Counted from the stretch's first letter, positions 34,941 through 46,530 are shown. The stretch is DNA of 64,000 bases from Nemophila menziesii (GCA_029959085.1 JARWIR010000001.1:18839730-18903729); one strand, 5' to 3'. Notes: generated by a model from the letters alone, not told the origin. A program made the numbers and translations.

Positions 34941-34954
34941 TACATATAACTGAC

Positions 34955-36790
34955 CTAAAATGGTTACTCTTAAATGTATTTAGGATAGATTTATGGCTAA
35001 GGCAAGAGATTTGAAGGAACCACTCTTTTCTGAAGAAGGAAAAGAAGTCTCGATCAAATTTGTACTTCAAGCCCTTCCTAATTATACAAGTATGTTTTCC
35101 TTTTGCCTAAGAGTTTCTATCAAAAGATTCCAGCTGATCTCGACAAAGTCTGATAGGGATCTACTGGGAAGAAAAATATTCACTGGGTAGCTTGGAAAAA
35201 TTTTGCTACTACTAAATGCAATGGAGGTATTAGTTTCATAATTTTACTTAAGACAAATAAAGCACCCCTTGCTAGTCAGAGATGGAGAATCATGAAAAAT
35301 ATGGATCTTAGTGTCAAAAATTCTCAAAGGGGTCTTTTTTCTTCATTGCTCGTTTAGGAAGAATACCTTAAGAATATCAAATCTTGGGCTTGGACTAGTA
35401 TCCATGCCGAAAGAGATGTCCTAAAATGAGGATTTATTAGCCAGATTAGTAATGGAACCAACACTAATATCTAGAAAGATAATTAAATTTTGGATTATGG
35501 TATTGGAGTTAACAATGAAGGTATTCAAATAATTGGGTTAGTGAACATATCCACCCAATTTGGGGTGAACAGGATGTTGACAAAATCCTTGAAGTTTTTG
35601 ATGACATAGCGACACAAAGCATATTGAGAATCCCATTGAATGACTTGCATAATAAGGATAATCTTATCTGGCCTCATTCTATATCAGGGAACTATACCAC
35701 TAAAACAGGATATCATGCAATTATTCAGACCGAAGACAGTTAAATACCGAATCTGGTATTTACTAGTCAAAGAGCGACCACCAAAATTTGGAAAATAAAT
35801 TGGCAAGCGAAGATTTCGTCAAAGATTAGTTCTTTTGTATATAAATATTGTAAAGCTGTGATCTTATCCAGAGATAAATTTTGCAAAAGGAACTGTGTGG
35901 ACAATAGTTCTACGAAAATTATTATGCATATGTTCCACAACAGTTGGGCTAAATCTATTCGTCAAATACGGGTTGACGAAAATAATATGGATAATATTGA
36001 CCATGAATCATCAAAATCATCGATATAATATATATATATATATATATATTCCAAGAATGGATGGAAGGTAAAATGTTTGACGACATATATCTTCTACACC
36101 ATCTGGAATGCGTGGAAAAGTCATGTGAAAGATTTTTTTGAGATTTTTTTTTGGAATTGCACACAGATTTTGGAAGAATCTCTATCATTATGGACGATTT
36201 GTTTGGTAAATATTAGACCGACATCAATTTGCAAAGAAGCACTAATTTAAGTAGTACTGAGAATAGAGTTCATAATTTAGAAACAGATAGAATCCATCTA
36301 TTTTGTGACGCCTTTTTCTCTAACAGTAGTGATCCAATATGTATAGCAGTTTTCCATGAAACCAATGAGATGCCTACATTAGAGTTGTCACAGAAAAAAT
36401 TTGGTGCTCAACAACCTTAGCGAGAGAAGTTCAAACTGCATTAGAAACTTGTAAACCGGTTATGGAGCTGAACCCTAAAAATATGGTTATCCACACTAAC
36501 TTTCAGGACATAGTCTGGATTATGAAAGACCCAACCAGCTCTAAATGGAATATCAAGCATATAATGAGGGAAGCCGCGAGTTATGTATCTCAATATGAAA
36601 ATATTGAAATTCGGCATATTCATCGTTCGATGTATGAAAGGGTTGAAATTCAGCTAAAAAGACTAGGCTATCCACTATTTTCCTTGATCTAAAAGATTAT
36701 CCGGACTTCATTCTTAATTATTTTTAGCAAAGGTTTATTATATGGAATCAAATTCGATCTATTGTAATTTATTTTCCTTTTAGTATATAT
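34955..36790 (+). pseudogene. Second plus-strand LINE 3' fragment
   Basis: It starts inside the RT thumb: RFMAKARDLKEPLFSEEGKE, VSIKFVLQALPNYTSM, then HWVAWKNFATTKCNGGI (35190-35250), IWPHSISGNYTTKTGYH (35670-35720), ISSFVYKYCKAVILSRDKF (35820-35880) and the RNase H pieces FCDAFFSNSSDPICIAVF (36300-36360) and IVWIMKDPTSSKWNIKHI (36510-36560). A (TA)12 microsatellite at about 36024-36049 sits within it. No poly(A) is clear at the right end. It immediately follows the poly(A) of the previous LINE. Confidence 0.75.
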
Positions 36791-36829
36791 ATGATAGATG
36801 TGTCATTAATTGAAAACAACCCAATGACA

Positions 36830-37890
36830 AACTTATCTGTTAAAAACAACCCTAACAAGATTTTTTATTAAAAATAGCCCTTAACAAAAATACTCTTATA
36901 TAATCTTTGTAATTACTCTAATATTTATCATTTAGATTTAACTACCCTATTACAACATTCTATCACCACAACCACCACCCTATTACCACCACCACCACAA
37001 CCATTACTACCACTACCACTACCTTACCACCACCACCACCTTATTACCACCACCACACCACCCCCAAAATCACCACCACCAACTTATTACCACTACCACC
37101 AAAATCACCACCACCACCACCACAAACACAAACACAAACACAACCACAAACACCTCCTACTAATTCCACCGTACGTGCGCGTCTGAATTTATTTTATAAA
37201 ATCGTCATAACTAATTTTAAAAATCAAAAAAATCAAAAAGTTACATGTTTGGACGAGACAAATTAATATTTACGTCTATGATTTTTTCGCAGATTTTTTG
37301 AACAATGAATTCTTTTTTTCGAACAATGAATTTGTTGTTATAAATATCGAAACTATTCCGCATACATGAATTTTATTGTTTAGAATAAAAAATTTATTTT
37401 TCGAAACAAGTATTTCATTGTTAAAAACAAAAAATTAATTGTTTCGAATAATAAATTCATGTTTTAAACAATAAATTTCATGTTTTTGTGAAAAAAAGTC
37501 AAAAACATTCAAAAGATTTCATACATGTAAATATTATTTGTTTTGTCAAAAAATGCAAATATTTTATTTTTGTAAATTTGTTAAAGTTAGTTATGATTTT
37601 TTTAAAATTTTCGAACGCACGCGTGTGTTCGAATTAGTAGTAATAGGTGGTGGTGGTGGTATAGGTGGTTAGTGACTATAGCGGTGGTCGAAATTTTATA
37701 TGTAAAGGTGGCGGTGGTTATGATAATGAAAGTGTCTTATTATTTGTTAAATAAAAATAAATATTAAATAATAAAATAAAATAATATATTTAATTATAAA
37801 AATAATATAAATATAAGAAGATACTTTCTATAAATATTTTTTTTGATAAATATTTTTGTATAAAATAAATTATTTATAGTTGTCTTTAAT
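36830..37890. mobile_element. Foldback element with (ACC)n and (GGT)n arms, copy 1
   Basis: The left arm carries a long ACC/CCA-rich tract (36955-37150) followed by CTACTAATTC and GTACGTGCGCGTCTGAA; the right arm has the mirror: CGAACGCACGCGTGTG, GAATTAGTAG and a GGTGGTGG tract (37605-37710). ATAACTAA..TTTAA follows in inverted order in both arms, so the whole could form one long hairpin. The centre is AT-rich and non-coding. A second copy with the same order lies at 48040-48880. The outer limits are approximate. Confidence 0.7.
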
Positions 37891-37990
37891 ACTCACTCCG
37901 TTCAACAATATTTGTCATACTTTTTTTTTCATACAAGTTAAGAAAAACAATTAATCTTCCTTATTTTTACTAAACTAACATCAACCAACT

Positions 37991-38442
37991 AAGGTGTCGT
38001 TTGTTTTTTAAGTAATAAGTGCTGAATGCTGAATGAACAGCTGAATATGACTTATTCTGTTAAGAGGCAGTGTCTGAATGATTTAGACTTAGGGGGTGTT
38101 TGTTTGCACTTAATGAGATCTTAATCTGATTCATTAAGACAATGGATTAATAAGACAGTTTGTTTTTTCTGACCAATTCAGATCTAAATGACTCTTAATT
38201 GGTCTGTTTCATTAAGATTTTAGACCAAGTCTTATTCATTCAGACGCTGCCTCTTAACAGATTCAGCTGTCTATTCAGTATTCAGTACTTATCACTTAAA
38301 AAACAAACGGCACTCTTAATGAAACAGACCCGTTAAGAGTTATTCAGATCTGAATTGGACAGGAAAAACAAACAGTCTTATTGATCCAGTGTCTTAATTA
38401 ACCAGATTAAGATCTCATTAAGTGCAAACAAATACCCCCTAA
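37991..38442. mobile_element. MITE with two interlocked inverted-repeat pairs
   Basis: Pair A: AAGGTGTCGTTTGTTTTTTA (37991) with its reverse near 38285-38318. Pair B: CTTAGGGGGTGTTTGTTTGC (38089) with its reverse at 38420-38442. The order is A-B-A'-B', so the pairs overlap rather than nest. The same motifs recur many times at 58630-59838. Ends of this kind are known from plant hAT-type MITEs. Confidence 0.75.
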
Positions 38443-38639
38443 GTAAATGCATTTAATGATGATAAACTTATGAATATTAAATAAAGATAAAATTGGTAGA
38501 AAGTGTAAAAAAGTTTATTGGTATATTAAATTGACAATCTTTTAGTTACTTTAATTAATTTTCTTTTAATAAAAACCTCACTATAGAAACATTTTTATTT
38601 CCCTCTCTAAAAACGCTCTCAAAAAACCCATTTTTACAA

Positions 38640-40082
38640 ACCCTAGTTCTTTATTCTGCCGCCGTCGATCTTCCATCTTTCACTTCTCTTCTTCTCAACC
38701 TGATCGACGGCGGCGCCCCTTCTTCTTTTTCAGTTTACTAATTTCGCTTTTTCCTTCTTTGGTTCTCTTTGTATTTTGTTGTTTCCCAATCGGAGTCCAC
38801 CCTTAGCACCTTCATTTGTTTTCCTTATCCATGAAGTCTTGGCCACGGTTTGTTGATCATCGCAAGAAGGCAGCGGATGTTGTGGGCCCAATTTGCTGGC
38901 CCAGTATCCATTATTTTGATGGTAGTTGCTTTCAGATTCTTATGGCCGTCCTCCTTTTTCATTTGAGCCTTAGTGGACTCAATACCTTCTACATCTTTGT
39001 TGTTCTTCTTCTTGAGTTTGGATTAAGGGACGCTTACTCCTCAGGTAACGTTGGCCATCCCTTGTCAAATTTTTTTGCTTGCTGGTGTGTTGGTTCGGAG
39101 GGCGGATTGGGCCCTTTGTCCTTGGTTTTGGTTTCAATTGATAGGCAGGAGACCTCTGTGGCGGATTTGTGCTTTGGCTTTTGTTATTTTAGCTTTCTCT
39201 TATGGTTGATCTATCCAATGTCCTGTGGTGATTCACTTTGGTTTTATATCTCTTATCATTTGGTATTCGAATGTTGGAGTTACGGGTGTTTGCCGTTCAC
39301 TTGCTACTTCATCTGTTTGGGATCCTTTGGTTCGATTTGTGTGACCTGCTTTTGGTTAGAATGGCATAAGAGGTGGTCTGTTTCGTTCTTGTGTTGTTTC
39401 TCCGATCTCCCTTCTTTTGCAGATGGTGATTCATCGTTTGCCAAGATGGCCTATTCAGTTGACTTCAGTTTGAGAATTCTCGAGTGTTTGCCGTTCATTT
39501 GGGGTTTTTTGAATTTCGATTTCAATTGTTGGTCGTTCTTGGGTTGCAGTTGGTTGGTGGGGCTGGAGAAGCTCTTTGTGAGGGGAATTGTAGTAGCTGC
39601 CGCAGTTTATCGTTTTTGGAAGGGTGAAGTTCTTCATGATCTTGATCAGATTGACCTCATTCTGTCCAGTTTGGTTGCAGTTACAAAGTTGATTCATAGT
39701 GATTTATGTCTCACTCTACTTTCTGCTCCACTTTGCATTTTGTTGTTTTCGAATGCCGCAGCCTGTCTTCAGCCTGTACGATCTCCAAGCCCGTGCTGCT
39801 CTTCGAAGAGCTTGCCTATCCTTGTTGATCTTGAGAGTACGGTTAGATCCCACACCCATTCTATTTTGGGATTAGAAGGACGACTATCATTTAGACTGCT
39901 TGGCTTGCGAATGCTTTTCCTCTTTTATTTTCTTTGCTTGGTGATTGTATTTCGTTCTTGTTTTTTATTTCCGTTCCTTTTAGTTTGTAATGTATTGGAT
40001 TTTTCCGCATCAACTGGAGTGGATTTTTTCCCTCTTGATTGATTGTTCTCTTTAATACAAGCTTAGTTGACTAAAAAAAAAA
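38640..40082 (+). mobile_element. Poly(A)-ended retroposon, non-autonomous LINE-like
   Basis: A T-rich transcript-like block with a GC-rich leader (38655-38720) ends CTTTAATACAAGCTTAGTTGACT followed by about 12 A. The AGTT(T)GACTAAAAAAA end is shared with the LINE ending at 34939, which suggests mobilisation by the same machinery. It carries no RT, EN or RNase H. The 5' limit is uncertain and no target duplication was found. Confidence 0.5.
38831..40042 (+). CDS. Unrecognised 403-codon open frame in the retroposon
   Basis: From the ATG at 38831 the frame stays open for 403 codons and stops at TGA 40040-40042, about 30 bp before the poly(A) run. The product would be hydrophobic and rich in Leu, Phe, Ser, Cys and Trp, with several membrane-like stretches (for example ILMAVLLFHLSLSGL, YIFVVLLLEF and MLFLFYFLCLVIVF). 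I recognise no domain. The composition follows from the low A content of this strand, which lowers stop frequency, but a rough estimate still makes 403 stop-free codons unlikely by chance. It could be a relic of selection, a captured coding region or a statistical accident. Confidence 0.35.
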   Translation: MKSWPRFVDHRKKAADVVGPICWPSIHYFDGSCFQILMAVLLFHLSLSGLNTFYIFVVLLLEFGLRDAYSSGNVGHPLSNFFACWCVGSEGGLGPLSLVLVSIDRQETSVADLCFGFCYFSFLLWLIYPMSCGDSLWFYISYHLVFECWSYGCLPFTCYFICLGSFGSICVTCFWLEWHKRWSVSFLCCFSDLPSFADGDSSFAKMAYSVDFSLRILECLPFIWGFLNFDFNCWSFLGCSWLVGLEKLFVRGIVVAAAVYRFWKGEVLHDLDQIDLILSSLVAVTKLIHSDLCLTLLSAPLCILLFSNAAACLQPVRSPSPCCSSKSLPILVDLESTVRSHTHSILGLEGRLSFRLLGLRMLFLFYFLCLVIVFRSCFLFPFLLVCNVLDFSASTGVDFFPLD

Positions 40083-40844
40083 AGTCGATCGACTTTTGTT
40101 AGCTTAAACATTATTGTCTTTAATTTGCAAATAATTTGTTCTCATTTGGGAACTAACAAAATTATCGACTAAAGCATAGAAAGATCTCTTTTCATTTAAC
40201 AATTGAAACTTTCCCCTATCACCTCATAAAGGCTTTGCTCCAAAGGTTGGGGATTAGTAGGGAGTATGATCAATTGTAAAAGTGATATAATATAGTGGTG
40301 AATCTTGATAAAAGGTTGAATAATGGGGTGATGAAAACGACAATTTAGCCACTTGTCCTAATGAGGCTCTTTCATTTGAACAAAAAAATATGAGGCTCTT
40401 TCACATGAAGCCTATGAACGAGTCCTGCCATCTCACTTGTGGGGGCCTTGAAACTTAGTTGTGATACTTAATCAATTTTTTACTTCTTCTTTTGGTCGGT
40501 AGACACCTAATAAATTCAATCTTTATATATTTTTTTCTTTTGGAAGCATAATATATTAGATAGATAATTTTAAATATATTACAAATTAGTCTATGTCTAT
40601 AGATTCACAATCATTAGATAAAATTTTAAGTAACTAGGTTGGAAGGTGGGATTTTAAATTGCCAAACAAGATAGTTAAAAGCTTATGTTTGGCAACTTAC
40701 TTAACTGCCTTGTTAATGTTTCTATAAATAGTAGCAAAAGTAGGGTGGAAAAGTTTCATAAACCCATAAATAATACAAATGATATTGTTAATTAAATGAT
40801 AAAAACTTGACTTGACGTTAGCGGGTGCATAATCTTTTGGGTAA

Positions 40845-41746
40845 ATGTTCCCACAGTCTACTAAACTATCTTTGCAATTCTGTTTGGACCACTTAACTTT
40901 TATGAGTTCCAAATCACCCACTAATGTTTAAAAGTGTTCCAAATCACCCACTAATGTATTAAAAGTGTTTCAAATCACCCACTATGTTACTATACCCGTT
41001 AAAAAGACGGTCACACGAGACTTGAACATGCATTTATAGTAGTCAATCTCTAATTTAACCCCACAATAACTATTTAATTTAGACCGGGTTTACTTCCGTT
41101 AGATATAGGGATGTTTCCACTGAGCATATTATCAGCTAAATCCAACCAATAAATATTTGATAGCTGACTGAATGAAGCTGGTATATGTCCGCCAAAGTAG
41201 TTAGAATGCAGAGATTTGCATATTACCGACCTTTTTTGTGTAAATGGTTTAAACTGAAGTTCTGAGTTTCGGCTCACGAGCTTGGGCTGGCAAGACTAGC
41301 AACTCGACAAGTCATGACAAATTGCAGTCGAAGCAACTATCCACGTACAGATTAACAGAGGTTTTAGTAGTAGTCTTTTGATTATAAACATGCATTTAAG
41401 CAGAAGAATTAAGAATTTCAATGACTCGCTAGGGTAGAAATAATATGTGTTTTGGAAATAAACTAGACAATTTCATGGAGTTTTTTTTTGGTCTTAATAC
41501 ATTGAGTTTAAAATTAAATAGTTATTGTGGGTTAAATTAGAGATTGACTACTATAAATGCACGTCCAAGTCTCGTGTGACCGTATTTCTAACGGGTTCAG
41601 CAGTAGAGTGGGTGATTGGAAACACTTTTAATATAGTAGTGGGTGATTTGGAACACTTTTAATACATTAGTGGGTGATTTGGAACTCATAATAGTTAAGT
41701 GGTCCAAACAAGATTGTAGAGACAGTTTAGTGTCATGTGGGAACAT
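40845..41746. mobile_element. Element with 236 bp terminal inverted repeats carrying an LRR gene fragment
   Basis: The arms at 40845-41080 and 41511-41746 are inverted repeats of equal length with high identity: the outer ends are ATGTTCCCACA, and the inner parts share TCAAATCACCCACTA..GT units and AATCTCTAATTTAACCC. Long terminal repeats of this kind are typical of Mutator-like elements; one carrying a host gene piece is called a Pack-MULE. The 430 bp interior holds a receptor-kinase LRR fragment. ATCTTTT occurs on both sides, but not flush with the left end, so the target duplication is uncertain. It interrupts a LINE RNase H. Confidence 0.8.
41081..41240 (-). pseudogene. Captured LRR fragment of a receptor kinase
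   Basis: The minus strand reads LHSNYFGGHIPASFSQLSN, then IYWLDLADNMLSGNIPISNG and SKPGL. Two leucine-rich repeats of plant extracellular type (LxxNxFxGxIP) are followed by a block resembling the IADNQLEGKLPVSDG...PGLD stretch of the LRR VIII-1 receptor kinases (At5g49760/HPCA1 group). The fragment ends exactly at the inner edge of the left terminal repeat, as expected of capture. It is too short to make a receptor. The subfamily assignment is from memory and tentative. Confidence 0.65.
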
Positions 41747-44360
41747 CTTTTCAACATCATTCTCAATAATAACACTTCCATATGGGTAGTTGCTAGCCAT
41801 TTTCATTGCCTTCAAAAAATGTCAAACGCTTCCGTCTCAAGGACGAACTCTGCACCTACTTTCTAACTTTTTCCTGTTACAAATTCACCATTAGTGTTTC
41901 TTACAATACAAGCAATTACAGCTCTTTTATCTAGAAAAAGTTGCATCACAATTAATTTTAAATTAATTAGGTAGTGGTTTTTTCTACTCATCTCTAAACT
42001 TAATTCTTATATTATTATTATTATTATTAGTTTGTATTATTTCCATATTAACATTATTGCCAACTATATTCATGTCAATTCTAATTAAGGTATTATGATT
42101 TTCTTTCTTATCCATGAAGTGCTTATCATTAGGGTTTGACGCTTTACAATATTTCTTCCAGTTTTGTATTGCTTGAGAGGTAGTTAAGATGGGATCACAA
42201 ATTTTATTATTGTATATGAAGTTGTTCTTATTTTTCCAAATTTGTTAGGATATTGTGCATATTAACTCTAGGATTCTATCTTTTTTGTTAAAATCAGTCA
42301 TTATATCCATTATATGGGTTAACAACCATTGGTCTACCATATTGGTAGTTTAATTTTGTCTCTTTAAATTAAAAGGGCTTGCAAACCACCCCTTAGTCAA
42401 AGGACAAACAAATAGCATATGTTCAATAGTTTTAATATCATTACTATAAGTTTTACAAATATTGTCTATACTACATTTTCTTTCCAAGTTTTTCTTCCAT
42501 AGGCAGTAAAAGTTTGTAAGTCTCCACACAAAGTTTCTAATTTTCAGTGATATTGTCATATTCCAAATTAATTTCCAAAAGCTTTTAATATTATTTAAAA
42601 ACGTAGTTGTTTGTTAGTAACTTTTCAATTTGTTTTTTATCCTCTTTTTTTTTTTTTAATTTTTGATATGTTTCTTTAGCTGTATAGTTACCATTTTTAC
42701 AGTAATTAACACAAATTTGATCCTGGGAATCAAATTATGGAATGATCGCTTATGTTATTTTTTACACTATATCACTAGTATATAGTGTTTTTAATATGTC
42801 AACTTTTCACATTTTATTCTCCATATTAATGAGTTGATTGACTTTATTATAATTTGAGGTTATTAGTTTTTTCTTAATAATATTATTATCGATCTATTTA
42901 TGTTTATTAAATTTCAATGGTTAAGTCATTACCCATTTTCCAGTGGGTATTTTTAATGATGGTGTCCCTCCCTTTTAAGATACTACTCCAACCCCATGGA
43001 GGTGAGCTACCTGTCTTTGCTTTTGGTAAATTACTAGCAAAGAATTACTTTCTTTTTAATAATTTATACAGTAGTGATTTTTGATTATTAGCTAAGTTCC
43101 TGACTTATTTCCCTAATAGGGTTAAATTCATGATGTGAAGGTCTTTAGAACCAAGACCTCACTTAAATTTTGAATTTGTTAAAATTTCTCATTTAGTTCA
43201 GTGTATTCATTTTTTCCCATTATTACTCCACTAGTAGCTAGCAATAATTATTTGGATTTTATAAATGATACTTTTTGGTAGTAAGAAACTTGAAATTACA
43301 TAATTAGAAAGGTTTTGTAAATATTGATTTAGTCAGGATTTCTTTACCTCCTTCTGAAATATATAATATTTTCCAATTTCCAATTTTTGATAATATTCTT
43401 TCAATATAAACGGTAATTCTTTACTTTTAGGCTCTACCACATTCAGTTGGTAGCCCTAACTATTTCCTATATTTTTTGTTTACCTTTTCATATTCAATCT
43501 CTTGACCATGATATTTTATATACACATAGGTGTATTTGGGCTAAACATAGCCCCAAATTTATTAAGGTTTAGACATAATCCGATAGCATTTTTATATTTA
43601 TTCATAACATCATTTAAGCCTTCAATCTCAGTATAGTCTACTTTAAGGAAGAATAAACTATCATCCGCAAACAGTAGGTGAGTTATTTTTGGGCAGTTAT
43701 TACTAATTTGTATTCCTTGTATGAAATCTTTTTATTTTTCTTTAATAAGTTCATTTAATGTGTGTGTTATTAAGCAAAATATTTAAGGAGATACCCCTTG
43801 TAGGATTTTCAATTTGGTGTATTTCACCATTAATTAAAACTGAGCTGGTTACCGACTTGATGTAGATCATATTTTCTAGACCTGGTCTTTATTGAAACCT
43901 ACTTTAATCATTAAGTCATGTAAAAAATCCCACTCAATGTATTCGTATTCTTTTTTATATCTGCTTTTACGGCTACCAAGTAATTTTTGGTAGTTTTTTT
44001 AGATGAGTTATTAATTCATGTGTCATCATTGTGTTTTCTTGGATGAATCTATTGGGGGTGAAAGCGCTTTTAGTTTCACTTATAAGGAGATTCGTAAGTG
44101 GTTGTAATTTTTTAACGGAATTCTAGCAATTAATTTATAAATAAAGTTTGAGTAGCTGATGAGCCTATATTGTCTTATGTTAGTAGGTTTACCTACTTTT
44201 GGTATTAGTGGAATTAGGGTTTGACCGATTTCTCTCAAATCACCCTTCTTATTCCATAAATTATTGATAGTTTTCATAATGTCTAGTTTAAGAATGTTCC
44301 AATAATTTTTAAACAAAGTTCCATTAAAGTCATCTGGGTCTGGTGATTTGTTAGGCCCCA

Positions 44361-45056
44361 GTTCCCATAACTAAATCACCTTTCAAGTAATAAAGTATTA
44401 TTTTAAAAACAATTGAATAAAAGATAAAAGATAAAACTAAACATATAAAAAAAATAAATGATTATAATGAAATTAGGTACTAAAAATTAGCAATCAATCA
44501 TCACATTTTTCATCTTGTGCTTCGTTGGACCTCTTAACAAAGTTATCGCAAATGTTGAAATTAAAAAATGATATTCATAATTAATATTAGTAATGATATC
44601 GATAAACAAATAAGTGTCCGGATATGCTAGTAACAAAGGATGCAAAGATGAGAGTGGAGACGATAAGATTTGAAAATCAATCAGAGTATTTATGAAACAT
44701 TATCACGAGAGACAAGAGTAGTTGTTCTACTTCTAGAGTAATTTTAAATTTTTATTGATATTTTTGTAAGTTTGTTTTTAAATTTACGATTTTTAAATTT
44801 TTGATGTATGAAAAAAAAAGGAACCATCAAAACTTCGTTATACATTATTCTTTTAATTGTTTTATTTTTATAAGCTTTTGTACATATATATATATATATA
44901 TATTTTCTTTTTATCTGAGGTATCCAAGTAAATATATACGTAATCCAATTAATCCCATAAAAAAATATTCAAACCATTTACTTCTCAGAAAAAAAAAGTC
45001 TTGATCAGATAAACTCAAACTAACGCAACAAGTTAGTCTTACAAATGGTTTTTCAT
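44361..45056. other. AT-rich intergenic region
   Basis: No gene. A (TA)11 microsatellite lies at about 44883-44904. Confidence 0.6.
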
Positions 45057-45064
45057 GTCATCAC

Positions 45065-45630
45065 TTAGGGGAGAGCACGGGTCGGTTTTACCCGGTTTTG
45101 AGGTTAGGGTAAACCAAGGGTAATATATTTCGGTTTAAGGAATTGCTTGGGTAACCCAAGGGTAGGGTAAAAAAAAGTTTACCTTCGGGTTAATTCGGAT
45201 TACCATTCGGTTTACCCACGTTAGTCAACATTAGTCAATTTATTTTCTAACGCATAAAAAAGTTTATAATAATGACAAAATCTGAAATAACCGGTACTAT
45301 TATATCTCTTAAGATCAAAGTTACAATTTTGACATTACAAATCAAGAAGTAGTGAATCGAATACTTCAAAATAAGTTACGCATGTTTGAAATATTCAAGA
45401 AGCTAAATGAAAAGATTCCTATAATATGCATGTTTTGTATTTTTTTTATGTTATACGGTTTTTCGGTTTGGGTATACCCAACCCAATAGCTTGGGTAATA
45501 TATATGGACTCGAAAAATCATAAGGTAACCCAACGGGTAAGGTAGACCTTGGTAAAATTAACATATATACTGGATCAGTTAGTTAAAATTAACTCGGTTT
45601 TTCGGTTTTGTTAAAATTCTGCTCACCCCT
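45065..45630. mobile_element. hAT-like MITE, about 566 bp
   Basis: The ends AGGGGAGAGCACGG and, reversed, AGGGGTGAGCAGAA are imperfect inverted repeats. The flanks GTCATCAC (45057-45064) and GTCATGAC (45631-45638) match at 7 of 8 positions, fitting a decayed hAT target duplication. Inside, GGGTAACCCAA, TTCGGTTT and TTGGGTA motifs recur. No coding region. Confidence 0.75.
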
Positions 45631-45759
45631 GTCATGACCTACATATGAAGCAATTAAGGGGGTCTTTATATTATAAGGCCCATAGACCTATCCCTTTTTG
45701 TTTTAAATCCTATACTAGTTAGGATAGTTGGAAACCAACTAAATGCAGCAAAAGTCCAC

Positions 45760-46530
45760 AAATACCCTCCCCTCCCGTCCTATTACACGGTGAAGCTCCC
45801 CAACCTAATCCAAAAACACCATTATAGGTTTTGGAAAACTATCCCACCCTCCCTCTCTTCTCTCTCTCTAAAACCGACCCCCCACCCCCCACCCCTCACA
45901 TATCTGTCTCTCTCTCTTCCTGGCGAGACACTACCACCCACCCCCACCCCCACCTTGTCGCGACGCACCACCACCCTCTTCCTGGCGAGCCACTACCACC
46001 CACCCCCACCCCCACCCACACCATCAACGCCCCCACCATGAACCCACTAGCACCCAACCCCACCAACACCATCAACGCCCCCATGGAGTTGCAGCGCCGC
46101 TGGAAAACCCCACCGCCACCACCATAGCCGCTGCTCTCTTGTACCCCACCACCAACGACACCACCAACCAAACCCTTCTGCTTCACCGTGGATTGCAGCA
46201 CCAACACCACCCAAAACTGCTGCTGGATCTGCAGCACCAACACCATTAACGCCGATCTGAAGACTCGGAGAAGACCACCCCTGCTGCCGCCTTCATCACC
46301 ATTAACGCCAATCTGCAGCAACTCATCTCACAATTAACGCCTTCATCCTGTAACTTCGCTGCTGCCACTAGCACGAAGATCCATCCCCGCCTCCAGTTCG
46401 CCTCCCGTCACAGGAACAACACCACCACGAGTCATCCTCACCAGTCGCTGGAGCAGCAGCACCACTTCTCGATCTAAGATCTGCAGAAAACAGATCGACT
46501 TCTCGAACTGCTGCAAGCCTCTGCATCAGC
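45760..46530 (+). repeat. C-rich low-complexity block
   Basis: CCACCCCCACCC and CACCATCAACGCC repeat irregularly, two near-identical stretches including CTTCCTGGCGAG..CACTACCACCCA at 45917 and 45979. Both strands are open over long distances because of base bias. The predicted Pro- or Gly-rich products match nothing and I do not call a gene. Confidence 0.6.

Larger units (their letters stand above)
40525..44360 (-). pseudogene. LINE pol fragment interrupted by a foldback element
   Basis: Minus strand from 44360: SPDPDDFNG (usually APGPDGF), LFKNYWNIL, QTLIPLIPKVGKPTNIRQY and LISYSNFIYKLIAR (RT, 44080-44340); zf-RVT KIRNFVWRLTNF and TIEHMLFVCPLTK at 42350-42559; RNase H AMKMASNYPYGSVIIENDVE at 41750-41815. 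The RNase H then breaks off at about 41746 and resumes on the other side of the inserted element with GFMKLFHPTFATIYRNINKA (40697-40770). The tail end near 40525 has an A-rich run on the minus strand. It carries many stops and the 5' part is missing. Confidence 0.78.

Noticed and set aside
36960..37150. Plain ACC microsatellite
   Set aside because: It is mirrored by a GGT tract and repeated with the same unique flanks at 48 kb, so it is better read as part of a foldback element.
40072..40095. GTCGATCGAC after the poly(A) run as a target duplication partner of GTCGATC in the leader at 38664
   Set aside because: The leader copy is inside the GC-rich hairpin and not at a plausible element end; the match is short.
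45790..46321. Pro-rich and Gly-rich frames on opposite strands
   Set aside because: These follow from CCACCC-type simple sequence; there is no domain and no sensible start.
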